From the NCBI GenBank assembly GCA_900770345.1, contig CAAGKF010000249.1:1-5658 (forward strand): a stretch of DNA of 5,658 nucleotides. The letters run 5' to 3'. Below, one piece after another: positions 1 through 5,658 of the stretch (its first letter is position 1; the number at the start of each line of letters is the position of its first letter). Both the position numbers and the translations under genes were made by a program. This stretch comes from Lachnospiraceae bacterium. GTDB lineage: Bacteria; Bacillota; Clostridia; Lachnospirales; Lachnospiraceae. Under the pieces are notes generated by a model that was given only the letters and a program-made list of their open reading frames with translations, ran no database searches and was not told where the DNA came from.

Positions 1-41
1 ACCTTGGTTGCAACAAGTGCTGCCGTGGCCTTGTTCGTCGA
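1..41 (-). other. Start of a third FctA-like pilin domain (truncated by window edge)
   Basis: Thirteen codons, STNKATAALVATK, then the edge. They repeat the beginning of the previous domain exactly at the protein level, including the predicted bond-forming Lys (bases 3-5). The rest of the domain lies outside the window. Confidence 0.5.
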
Positions 42-3000
42 GTAGGTGTTCGTGAACTTCAGATTCGAAGCGCCGTCAACATCGGCTGTCAGCGTTCCCT
101 TACCGTTGTCCGTTACCTTTACCGTCACGGTGTAAACCGTGCTGTCGTAGGCGATGCCCTTCTCGTCTCCCTTAACCTCACTCACCGTGTAGGTAAAGGT
201 CTTACCCGCATCGGAAAGCGTGTACGTAAGAGGTGCAAAGGCGATGTTGCCGTCCTTGTCGTTCTTAACTGTCTGCAGAACCTTGCCGTCCGAATCCTTC
301 AGCTCGAAGCTGAATTCATCAGCCTTCAGATCCTTGTGCTCCAGGACCTTCGTAGCAACAAGTGCTGCCGTGGCCTTGTTCGTCGAGTAGGTGTTCGTTA
401 CCGTGACTCTGTCGGCATTCGTCTTGCCACAGCCAACCGCTGCACTGAGATTGCCAGCGCCGTCATCGGTTACCTTCACGATGACCTGGTAATCCTCCGT
501 GCTGTACGTGATGCCCTTGGTATCGGACGGCTTCGTCTCTCTTACCGTGTAGTAATAGTTCCCTGCCTTGCTGTATGTGATCTCGCCGAACGATGCCGTA
601 TGGTCTTTCGTGCTGCTGGTAACAGTCGCCGTGCATCCTGCCTCTTCAGGCATCGGCACGTCTGCTTTCTTCACTGCAAGAGCATCGCCTGCTGCTCCGT
701 CTGCTGCGGCCAGCGTGAACTTGAACGTATCGCCGTCCTGCCAGTCTCTGCCCTGCAGATCCTTCTTCACCTGGATGGTCGCTTTGGTGGTTTTGACGTT
801 GTCCGTAACGCTAATATCACCCACCGTTCCTGTCTTGAAGACAGCAGAAGGCGTATCATTCACCTGCTTTTTAAGAGCAGCCCAATCATCCCCTACTAAA
901 TTGTTGATAAGACCTTTAACGGCATCTTCGTTTCTGCTGACACTCCAGATGTAATAGCAATAGTGCGGCTTACTGTCGAGTACATAACCATTAGGCGCCT
1001 TAGTCTCTGTAACAACAACTAATTCATCGTACGGTACACTGCAGGACAAACTTCCATTCTTGTCCGTAATATCTGTAGTATTGCGATTTGCACTTGTATC
1101 CTCTACAAGGTTTCCATTATTATCCCATCTATAGCACTTAATATTGAATGTTGCGCCCGGCAGACTCTTATTGTGATTGTCAGCATCCGTCTTTTTAACA
1201 ATCAGCGTAGCAGTTTCACCACCGCCACTGCTGCTGGATGTGCTGACTTTTACCATGTTCTGGGTCTGATATGTCTGCCCGCTATCGCATTTGAGTACAG
1301 CTGTATTAGATTTATTTCCCTCTGTACCACTCTTGGCAGTTGCATAATACTTCACCTGAACATATGTACTGTCAGGGATCCCGGTGATTTCAAGATGGCC
1401 ATCAGAATTTATCTTGCTGGACACCCCTGCCACCGGCTTTCCATCCTTATCCAGCACCTGCACCGGTAAAGTGTCGGAGATGTAGTAATTAAGGCTGGAA
1501 TCCATCGTATCAGTCAGTGTCAGAGGGTTCCCGTTATTTAATGGATACCCTAATCTGTTGACATTGATGGTATAAGCAATTACTCCATTGCTGATATCAC
1601 TGGTTTTTGACAGAACTTCATTGGTAACATCCTGCCAAGCGTCATCTGATCCGAAATCATAACCGTTGATGTTGGTAACCTTCTCAACATTCTGTAGCGA
1701 AACACTGGTTCCAGGCGTAAATGCAGCCTTTACATTGGCCTTTGTCTTCAGGAAAATGTAGATATCTTTCGTGCTGTCAAAGGTATCCGTCTTATTGATC
1801 GTAAAGGTATAGTGCCCGTCACTTACTTTCTGGTATCCAATATCGTTCCCAACACTCAGTTCCGTAACATTTTTACTGCCATCTACCTGAAATGCTGCCA
1901 CGTGCTCCAGGATAATATCGATTTTGTTCTGAATATCCGTACTTTCGAGATAATTCTTGAAGCAATCATCGACAGTCAACGGGAGCTCATCCTTCTCCAG
2001 TCCCTTCGGCAGGTAAATATACCAGAGCTGTTCCAAGACCCCGGGCTCAAGATTACTGTCCTTCTCATAAAAAGCTTTTTTCAGCGTATCATCGTTCAGC
2101 TCTCTGATAGAGTTCTTATAATGGCCATACCAGTTTTCAACACGAGCCTGACTGCTGAGGAATTTGCCATCCCCATAAACTACTGCACCGTCATTGACAT
2201 GCCTTACCTTTCTTTCATTAGCAATTACTTCATCGCCAACTGTTTTTTCGTAGTATGTGTAATATTCGATCTGGTATGTTCCAGCAGAAAGCGTCTTACC
2301 ATTATTAAATTTCAGTATGAAATCCGATGTATTGTCGCTGCTTGTTCTCCTGTCAGCCTGTGCAGCATCAAAGGTGACCGTATTCGTTGTGAATTTTGTG
2401 GTAACGTCATTATTAACCAGTTCACATGAAACCGGTACTGAGCTCCAGTTATTGCTGGTATTCCTGACCGTGATTCCATATGTTGCATCTTCAGGAGCGT
2501 ACAGCTTTTGCCCCTTACCAAGAGCATCTCGGAAATATACATTCATGGACTGACCCAGTGTAAATGTAAATGTCCACTTGATCAGTGATTCCCCATTGTT
2601 TGCGGTTACAATACTCCCTGTCTTTGTAACCTTTGTCGGTCCGTCAGAAGGCACATTGCCGGTGACGTCAACTTGTACAGGGCCGCTCGTGCTATGGTCC
2701 GTTGTTGCAGTATTCTCTACATATTTAGACCCGTCAGCCTTTGTATTCAGTCCATCAGCGGCAGTTGTCGGTATACTCGTCCTGTATGTAATCTTCAGAG
2801 TTCCGCATCCAGTTCCAGCCGGAATCGTATATCCATTGCGAAAACTCGTTACATCAAAACCGTCCAGCGTAACAGCCTGATAAGTTTGCTTGTCATTTTC
2901 TATAGCGCCCTGGCCGATGTAGGTCTTGAGAGATCCATCTACATAGTTTTCGCACGCATCCTTAATCTGTAATCCATCGAGCGGTACAAGTCCACTGCTG

Positions 3001-5658
3001 CCCTGATAATAGTAAATCGTCCACTCAACGTAAGATTTGTTCGTTTCTGCATCGGTGACTACATTACCGGACTTTGCAACAGGAGTGTAATTCAATGTCC
3101 AGTCACAGTTCGAATGCTGTTCAGTAGTCTGATTGCTGTGGACGTCAGCGTTGTTATACAGATTTACGCCGACATTGCCACTTGCGTCATGTACAGTTTC
3201 TTTCAGAGCATCGGTATTGATCGGCACCCTGACCTGAATATATACAGTATCGCCGTCATTCATGGACGGAAATGTCCATGTTTTCTTAGCACCGTCTGTG
3301 CCTTCCATATAATCCGTTCCACTCTTCAGTGCTGTTCCGGTAGCCGGATCACCGGACATTACTTTGAGTGTTTCAATCGAATTCCCATCAGCCGAACCCA
3401 GATAATAGACATTGTTGACAGCTTCCGCGTTATCGGATACCACCACCTGCTCATTCGTGCCTTTAGAATTTACCTTAATCCAGTAATAGGCATAAAATTT
3501 GTTGCCATCTTTCTGGATGAAATCGCTGTTCCAGGCATTATTTCCTTGATAACTGCCATCTGCAGCAGCTCTGCTCTTTTCGATCTGGAGTCCATTCTGT
3601 TTGACTTCATCCTGCGGCTTAAAAGTAATTGTCCCGATCCCTGTAAATTCATTCGAAGCATCGCCGCTGTCATTCAGATTTGTCTTTGTGATACTGCCGT
3701 TAATTGTCACGGATGCATGACGTGCACTGAGCTTTGTATACTCAGAATTGAAATGGACCTTCAGTACCCCGTTTTCAATTTTATAATGGCCATAGTTTAC
3801 GGTCTGACCATTACTCACACCGGTAACGGTTCCCTCTGCATCTGTCCATTTAAGTCCGGAATTCGGCAGAGTATAGGTAAATACATCATTCACACTGATC
3901 TGGCTGGGTAAAATATACCAGTCCAGGTTGAATTTTACTGAGTCTTTTTCATGAACGTCCGTAAATGAGCCATCAGTCTTGAGCTCAGTTAATGTTTTTT
4001 TCGTGTTGCCAATCTGCAGATAGGAATTATCTCTCAGCGGACAATCCGATCCGCCGATCTGATAAGTTGTGGCAGCTGTCGATTCGGTGATCCCTACCGG
4101 GCACGTCGCAGCTATCACACACAGGCTGTCCAGTGTCATATTGATGCTGTCAGTCTTTGCCTCTCCTGCTTTTACCGCAGCATTCTCAACAGGCTTTACT
4201 TCAATGCTGGCAGCACTGATATCTGTTGCCTGTTCCGTGTTGACATAGCTGCTTTTATTTACAAGCGGCATATGAATGACATCAATATCGTCATCATCTT
4301 TGGCGCCAAGGGACGTCAGCTGATCCTGCTTGAAGGAGATACTGATGGACACATCGCCATCCTTCAGGTCAACTTCCCGATCTCTCTGATAAAAGCCAAC
4401 ATTGTAAAGTGCCGTATTCTCAGCTGTAAAAGCATCCGTATCGGTTTCTACTGCCGACGCTGCCTTCTCGCTGATCTCAGAAGCATGATCATTCAGTGCG
4501 TCAAGATATGCGCCATTCGCAAAGTTAGGATCAAGCTCCTTAACCGTAAAAACTGCATCATCCGGGATTGCGCTTGGATCCGTAAGTCTTGCAGATACGA
4601 CGACCTTATCATCCTCGTAGAGATAAAGTTCCTTCTCATAGTGATAGACGACGTCTACTTCCTCGTCATTCAGCTCACTCTGATTCAGATCGTCTTTCTT
4701 TACACCATCAACATAAGCTCCAACATATTTGAAGCCATTAACCGACGGAGCTTTGTCCTTGAGAACTACTCTGTCCGTGAACGTAAAGGAACCAGCATCC
4801 GCTATTTCATTGCCATTCCGATCTACTGCCGTATATCTAACCAGGATCTCGGACGGGGCATTCTTTTCATATCTATAGGAAATGTGAACACTGTCTTCAT
4901 CGATTTCCTCAGCATCAAGCGTAGTAACGCTCTCGCCATCCATGACGATATCATTCAGCGTATATCCGTCTACATAAGGTGCAAAATCAGCCAGTTCGAT
5001 TTCATCAGAAAAGGTAAACTCACCGTCTTCACCGATTGACTTGCCATCGTGGTCCTCGACCGAATAGTTGACTGTGACATCGTGCTTTTCATCAGCCGTA
5101 GTCTCTTCTGTAGAGGCCTCTGTTGTCCCTTCAGTGGTCTCTTCAGTAGTCGCTTCGGTCGTTGCTTCCGTTGTCTCTTCCGACAGTGCTTCCGTGCTGC
5201 TCTCGTGAGAAGATTCCGTCGAGCTTTCCGTGGAAGATTCCGTAGAAGACTCTGTGGAAGATCCTGTGCTCTCCGTGCCTGCGGATTCTGCTGCCGTGCT
5301 TCCCTCTTCCGAAGCTGCCGTTGTTGCAGCCACGGAGGTCTCGTCTGTGGAAGTCTCAGCTGCTGCATCGGCCGTTGAAGTTGCAGACGATGCAGTATCC
5401 GATGCATTCTCCTCTTCCTGGACAGCAGAAGAAGACCCCGTCGACGTATTTTCCGTCGATGTGGTCTCATTTACTGCAGGTGTGCTTGCAGCATTGTCTG
5501 CTGCTGCCTCTGCGGAGTCTGTTTCCGAAATCGTTTTCTGGGCTGTGTCAGAAGTGACGACGGCAGAAGTCTCAGCCGGCTCTGCGGCTGTACTGCTGCC
5601 ACTTTGCTGTGTCTCCTCCTGGACTGTGGACTCTGTTCCGGCATTTTGTGCCATATCA
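1..5658 (-). CDS. Giant multidomain isopeptide-rich surface adhesin / pilin-like protein (partial, open at both ends)
   Basis: One minus-strand frame is open from base 5657 to base 3 (1,885 codons, no stop), so both termini are missing. The translation is a mosaic: Ser/Thr/Glu-rich stalk (residues 1-191), two MucBP-like modules (192-342), an unnamed domain (343-465), a linker (466-564), six adhesin-like modules (565-1479), a SpaA/Cna-B domain (1481-1624), then FctA/Spy0128-like pilin domains (1625-1872, a third beginning). Such proteins are normally exported, attached to peptidoglycan by sortase through an LPXTG-type signal, and mediate adhesion or build fimbriae; neither signal peptide nor anchor is visible here. 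Several modules carry the Lys, acidic residue and Asn expected for spontaneous intramolecular isopeptide bonds, which give resistance to force and proteases. An ATG at 5654-5652 exists, but it leads directly into low-complexity sequence without a signal peptide, so the true start is probably upstream. The ligand cannot be told. Class assignment is confident; exact family name is not. Confidence 0.5.
10..53 (-). repeat. 44-base direct repeat, distal copy (pairs with 355-398)
   Basis: Bases 10-53 are identical to bases 355-398, at an offset of 345 bases (115 codons). The block covers the closing TNTY strand of one pilin domain, the STNK linker and the ALVAT opening of the next. Identity decays on both sides, at base 9 and at base 54. 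Confidence 0.5.
42..386 (-). other. FctA/Spy0128-like pilin isopeptide domain 2 (residues 1758-1872)
   Basis: Exactly 115 residues from the end of the previous TNTY to its own TNTY. Visible landmarks are ALVATKVLEHKDL, DEFSFELKDSDGK, FTYTVSEVKGD, GIAYDSTVYTVTVKVTDNG and LKFTNTY. Predicted Lys1770 (base 348), Glu1827 (base 177) and Asn1870 (base 48). It is more compact than domain 1, lacks Cys, and uses only AAG for its Lys codons. It is likely the first full copy of a tandem series running off the window. Confidence 0.5.
355..398 (-). repeat. 44-base direct repeat, proximal copy (pairs with 10-53)
   Basis: Proximal copy of the repeat described at 10-53. It joins pilin-type domain 1 to domain 2. 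Because domains 1 and 2 are otherwise quite different, identity confined to the junction suggests that recombination or gene conversion at module boundaries keeps the junction alike. Confidence 0.5.
387..785 (-). other. FctA/Spy0128-like pilin isopeptide domain 1 (residues 1625-1757)
   Basis: About 133 residues with the standard order of the streptococcal pilin isopeptide linkage domain (PF12892/TIGR03786-like): TIQVKKDLQG, DTFKFTLAA, SFGEITYSKAGNYYYTVRE, GITYSTEDYQVIVKVTDDG, and closing VTVTNTY. Predicted cross-link is Lys1632 (base 762) to Asn1755 (base 393) with Glu1707 (base 537) as catalyst, matching the Lys-Glu-Asn arrangement known from Spy0128. Two Cys (1675 and 1743) occur within this domain and none in the next. 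The domain builds extended, force-resistant shafts. Confidence 0.5.
786..1217 (-). other. SpaA / Cna-B prealbumin-like domain with insertion (residues 1481-1624)
   Basis: Classic SpaA-type hallmarks (PF17802-like): TLIVKKTDAD, SLPGATFNI, an ITDKNGSLSCSVP strand, and VVTETKAPNGYVLD. Predicted isopeptide residues are Lys1489 (base 1191), catalytic Glu1551 in the ETKAPNGY motif (base 1005) and Asn1620 in SVTDNVK (base 798). Between Glu and Asn there are 69 residues, far more than is usual; the excess (about bases 819-947) includes a helical-looking DDWAALKKQVND. Three Cys (residues 1508, 1539, 1567). In pilins and adhesins this fold forms stalk modules. Confidence 0.5.
1218..1682 (-). other. Adhesin module 6, fimbrial D2/CnaA-type isopeptide domain, plus SSSSGGG hinge (residues 1326-1480)
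   Basis: Contains NEVLSKTSDIS, the strand VIAYTINVN, PLTLTDTMDSSLNYY, a middle segment ending LEITGIP, then VQVKYYATAKSG and NKSNTAVLKC. This closely follows the pattern of fimbrial isopeptide D2 domains (TIGR04226-like): T-D-T, then I-T-G-I, ending in N-T-A-x-L. Predicted residues are Lys1351 (base 1605), Asp1383 (base 1509) and Asn1451 (base 1305). The module ends in a flexible STSSSSGGG hinge (bases 1218-1244) that separates the adhesin block from the SpaA and pilin-type stem. Confidence 0.5.
1683..2162 (-). other. Adhesin module 5, divergent (residues 1166-1325)
   Basis: Less typical than its neighbours. It opens ARVENWYGHYKNSIRELND with a helical-looking stretch up to KKAFYEKD, then LEQLWYIYLPKGL and LTVDDCFKNYLE, resembling the Trp strand and Asp loop of modules 3 and 6. 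The end, IYIFLKTKANVKAAF followed by SLQNVEKV, could be the closing strands with Asn1323 (base 1689). A possible triad is Lys1181, Asp1230, Asn1323, but the Lys is weak. Either a diverged CnaA-type module with a helical insertion or a different fold. Confidence 0.5.
2163..2651 (-). other. Adhesin module 4, CnaA-like module (residues 1003-1165)
   Basis: Starts GPTKVTKTGSIV, then LIKWTFTFTLGQ and MNVYFRDALGKG, the usual Lys strand, Trp strand and Asp strand end. Candidate residues are Lys1012 (base 2622) and Asp1044 (base 2526), 32 apart. The distal Asn is less certain: Asn1155 (base 2193) in HVNDGAVV fits by position but is 111 residues from the Asp. An aromatic-rich strand, YQIEYYTYYEK, lies before it. 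One Cys (residue 1078). Membership in the series is well supported; the cross-link is less sure. Confidence 0.5.
2652..3131 (-). other. Adhesin module 3, CnaA-type isopeptide domain (residues 843-1002)
   Basis: The clearest collagen-binding or fimbrial-D2-like module: a TPVAKSGNV strand, YVEWTIYYQ strand, GLQIKDACENYVDG, then LKITYRTSIP and KYVENTATTDH. Predicted Lys862 (base 3072), Asp900 (base 2958) and Asn982 (base 2712) are spaced 38 and 82 residues apart, close to the spacing known for the Cna A-region domain (Lys176, Asp209, Asn293). Three Cys (residues 851, 902 and 951) lie in it, unusual for this fold. Expected role: rigid Ig-like adhesive or stalk module. Confidence 0.5.
3132..3602 (-). 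other. Adhesin module 2, CnaA-type isopeptide candidate (residues 686-842)
   Basis: Starts near GLQIEKSRAAADG, then has a W strand (FYAYYWIKVN), an Asp strand end (VVVSDNAE), and ends with NLYNNADVHS. Candidate bond residues are Lys694 (base 3576), Asp742 (base 3432) and Asn836 (base 3150). The order Lys, then Asp 30-50 residues on, then Asn in an N-x-A strand about 80-95 residues later is that of CnaA-type collagen-binding domains, where the Asp catalyses a Lys-Asn bond. The bond is inferred from the pattern. Confidence 0.5.
3603..3962 (-). other. Adhesin module 1, Ig-like N1-type domain (residues 566-685)
   Basis: The sequence DSVKFNLDWYILP, then VNDVFTYTLPNSGLKW, matches the typical opening of the first Ig-like domain of Gram-positive collagen-binding-type adhesins (Big_8 or the N1 part of MSCRAMM A regions): a hydrophobic strand with W, a G/N-D-x-F turn, then x-Y-x-LP. 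Later strands include GVLKVHFN and ASVTINGSI. In MSCRAMMs such a domain packs with the next one to form a ligand-binding groove; whether this one binds anything is unknown. I see no clear isopeptide triad in it. Confidence 0.5.
3963..4262 (-). other. Cys-containing linker or unrecognised domain (residues 466-565)
   Basis: About 100 residues between the unnamed domain and the first Ig-like adhesin module. The first half is Ala/Glu/Val/Lys-rich and looks unstructured. The second half has three Cys (residues 513, 519 and 539; bases 4119, 4101, 4041) in the contexts LCVIAATCPVG and GSDCPLRD, followed by strand-like YLQIGNTKKTLTEL. The Cys could form one disulfide outside the cell; this is inference. 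No known domain was recognised. Confidence 0.5.
4263..4631 (-). other. Unnamed acidic domain following the MucBP-like pair (residues 343-465)
   Basis: About 123 residues, starting with ELYLYEDDKVVVSARL and the phrase DPSAIPDDAVFTVKEL. A middle part looks helical (ALNDHASEISEKAA), followed by strand-like TALYNVGFY and VSISISFKQDQL, and it ends near DDDDIDVIHMPL. It contains no Cys and is strongly acidic. I recall similar sequence (a YED start and a PDDA-x-F phrase) near the N-terminus of other clostridial surface proteins, but I cannot attach a family name or function. The boundaries are set by the neighbouring repeat and linker. Confidence 0.5.
4632..5084 (-). repeat. Two tandem MucBP-like modules of about 75 residues (residues 192-342)
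   Basis: Two adjacent diverged copies, bases 4863-5084 (74 residues) and 4632-4859 (76 residues). Each starts with a V-x-V-x-Y-like strand (VTVNYSVED; ILVRYTAVD), continues with D-x-(D/N)-G and an (E/S)-F-T-F-(S/T)-D strand, then AP-x-V-(D/N)-G-(Y/F), a second D-G turn, and ends with a Y-x-YEK strand (ISYRYEK; VVYHYEK). The pattern recalls MucBP-type beta-grasp repeats (PF06458) found in cell-surface proteins, but I can only call it MucBP-like by eye. The copies differ enough in DNA that the duplication is old. They link the stalk to the first unrecognised domain and may be spacers or binding modules. Confidence 0.5.
5103..5174 (-). repeat. Six tandem 12-base units encoding TTE(A/E/G)-type tetrapeptides
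   Basis: Directly after the TESS run and an 8-residue spacer (TEALSEE and flanking residues), six 12-base units encode TTEA, TTEA, TTEE, TTEG, TTEA and STEE. Period and frame match the previous array, but the consensus is Thr-Thr-Glu instead of Thr-Glu-Ser-Ser, so the two arrays probably expanded separately. The product is highly acidic and rich in possible O-glycosylation sites. Confidence 0.5.
5196..5267 (-). repeat. Six tandem 12-base units encoding TESS-type tetrapeptides
   Basis: Six consecutive 12-base units encode TGSS, four copies of TESS, then HESS. Synonymous third-position changes separate most copies, so the run is not a freshly expanded perfect microsatellite. Each unit is a whole number of codons, so gain or loss of copies changes stalk length without breaking the frame. 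Confidence 0.5.

Larger units (their letters stand above)
5085..5657 (-). other. Ser/Thr/Glu/Ala-rich low-complexity stalk (residues 1-191)
   Basis: About 190 residues made almost wholly of Ser, Thr, Glu, Ala, Asp and Gly, with very few hydrophobic, no aromatic and hardly any basic residues. It has no Cys and no predicted fold. Regions like this at the N-terminus of clostridial and lactobacillal surface proteins act as extended, often O-glycosylated spacers after the signal peptide; glycosylation here is inference. The composition moves from irregular Ala/Thr/Glu sequence (roughly bases 5270-5657) to two regular runs of four-residue repeats (5196-5267 and 5103-5174), then gives way sharply to folded sequence at residue 192. 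Confidence 0.5.

Noticed and set aside
939..971. HYCYYIW segment as a Cys-Gln thioester adhesin domain
   Set aside because: Thioester domains usually sit at the N-terminus and have a defined partner Gln strand. This Cys lies late in a SpaA-type domain, and I see no matching Gln motif.
4272..5039. Plus-strand open stretch of about 255 codons, and similar ones at 3114-3911, 1812-2429 and 336-899
   Set aside because: They lie wholly opposite the long minus-strand gene. Their translations are rich in Ile, Arg, Cys and Leu with no recognisable domain, whereas the minus frame gives clear adhesin and pilin motifs throughout.
5103..5267. CRISPR array or intergenic satellite
   Set aside because: The 12-base units are in frame, have no spacers, and encode a regular tetrapeptide repeat inside the open gene.
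4970..5470. Minus-strand open stretch of about 166 codons in another frame, very Arg/Leu/Gln-rich
   Set aside because: It is the shifted-frame reading of the Ser/Thr/Glu stalk repeats; its composition is an artefact of the 12-base repeats.
5652..5654. ATG near the window edge as the true start codon
   Set aside because: It is followed at once by low-complexity Ser/Thr/Glu sequence with no signal peptide, and the frame stays open upstream of it to the edge. A surface protein of this kind should begin further upstream.

Overview
The whole window lies inside one very large protein-coding gene on the minus strand. Read from base 5657 down to base 3, it gives 1,885 codons with no in-frame stop, and the frame is still open at both edges. 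Start codon, signal peptide, ribosome binding site, promoter, C-terminal anchor and stop therefore all lie outside. I checked the frame codon by codon along the window and found no frameshift. Residue numbers below count from the first complete codon (5657-5655) as residue 1; residue n occupies bases 5658-3n to 5660-3n.

The product is a secreted, multidomain, Gram-positive-type surface adhesin or pilin-like protein, built like a string of Ig-like modules with self-made Lys-Asn (isopeptide) cross-links. In protein order: (a) an acidic Ser/Thr/Glu/Ala-rich stalk (about residues 1-191) with two runs of 4-residue repeats; (b) two tandem MucBP-like modules (192-342) and a third domain of about 123 residues (343-465); (c) a Cys-containing linker (466-564); (d) six adhesin-like modules of 120-165 residues (565-1479), most showing the Lys...Asp...Asn pattern of CnaA-type isopeptide domains; (e) a SpaA/Cna-B prealbumin-like domain (1481-1624) with an unusual insertion; (f) two FctA/Spy0128-like pilin isopeptide domains (1625-1757 and 1758-1872) and the first residues of a third. 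The last domain and the start of the next share a 44-base identical block with a 345-base period, so a tandem array probably continues beyond base 1.

Host: the architecture, Ser/Thr/Glu stalk and roughly balanced base composition suggest a Gram-positive bacterium, most likely a gut clostridial (Lachnospiraceae-like) Firmicute. This is inference from protein style only; no rRNA or housekeeping gene is present.

I see no second gene, RNA gene, CRISPR array, insertion sequence, terminator or regulatory site. Open stretches on the plus strand and in other minus frames are shadows of this gene. How the parts would work together, inferred from related proteins: the stalk and N-terminal modules project from the cell, the middle modules form a ligand-binding or rigid adhesive region, and the C-terminal SpaA and FctA-type modules form a mechanically stable stem leading to a probable sortase anchor off-window.
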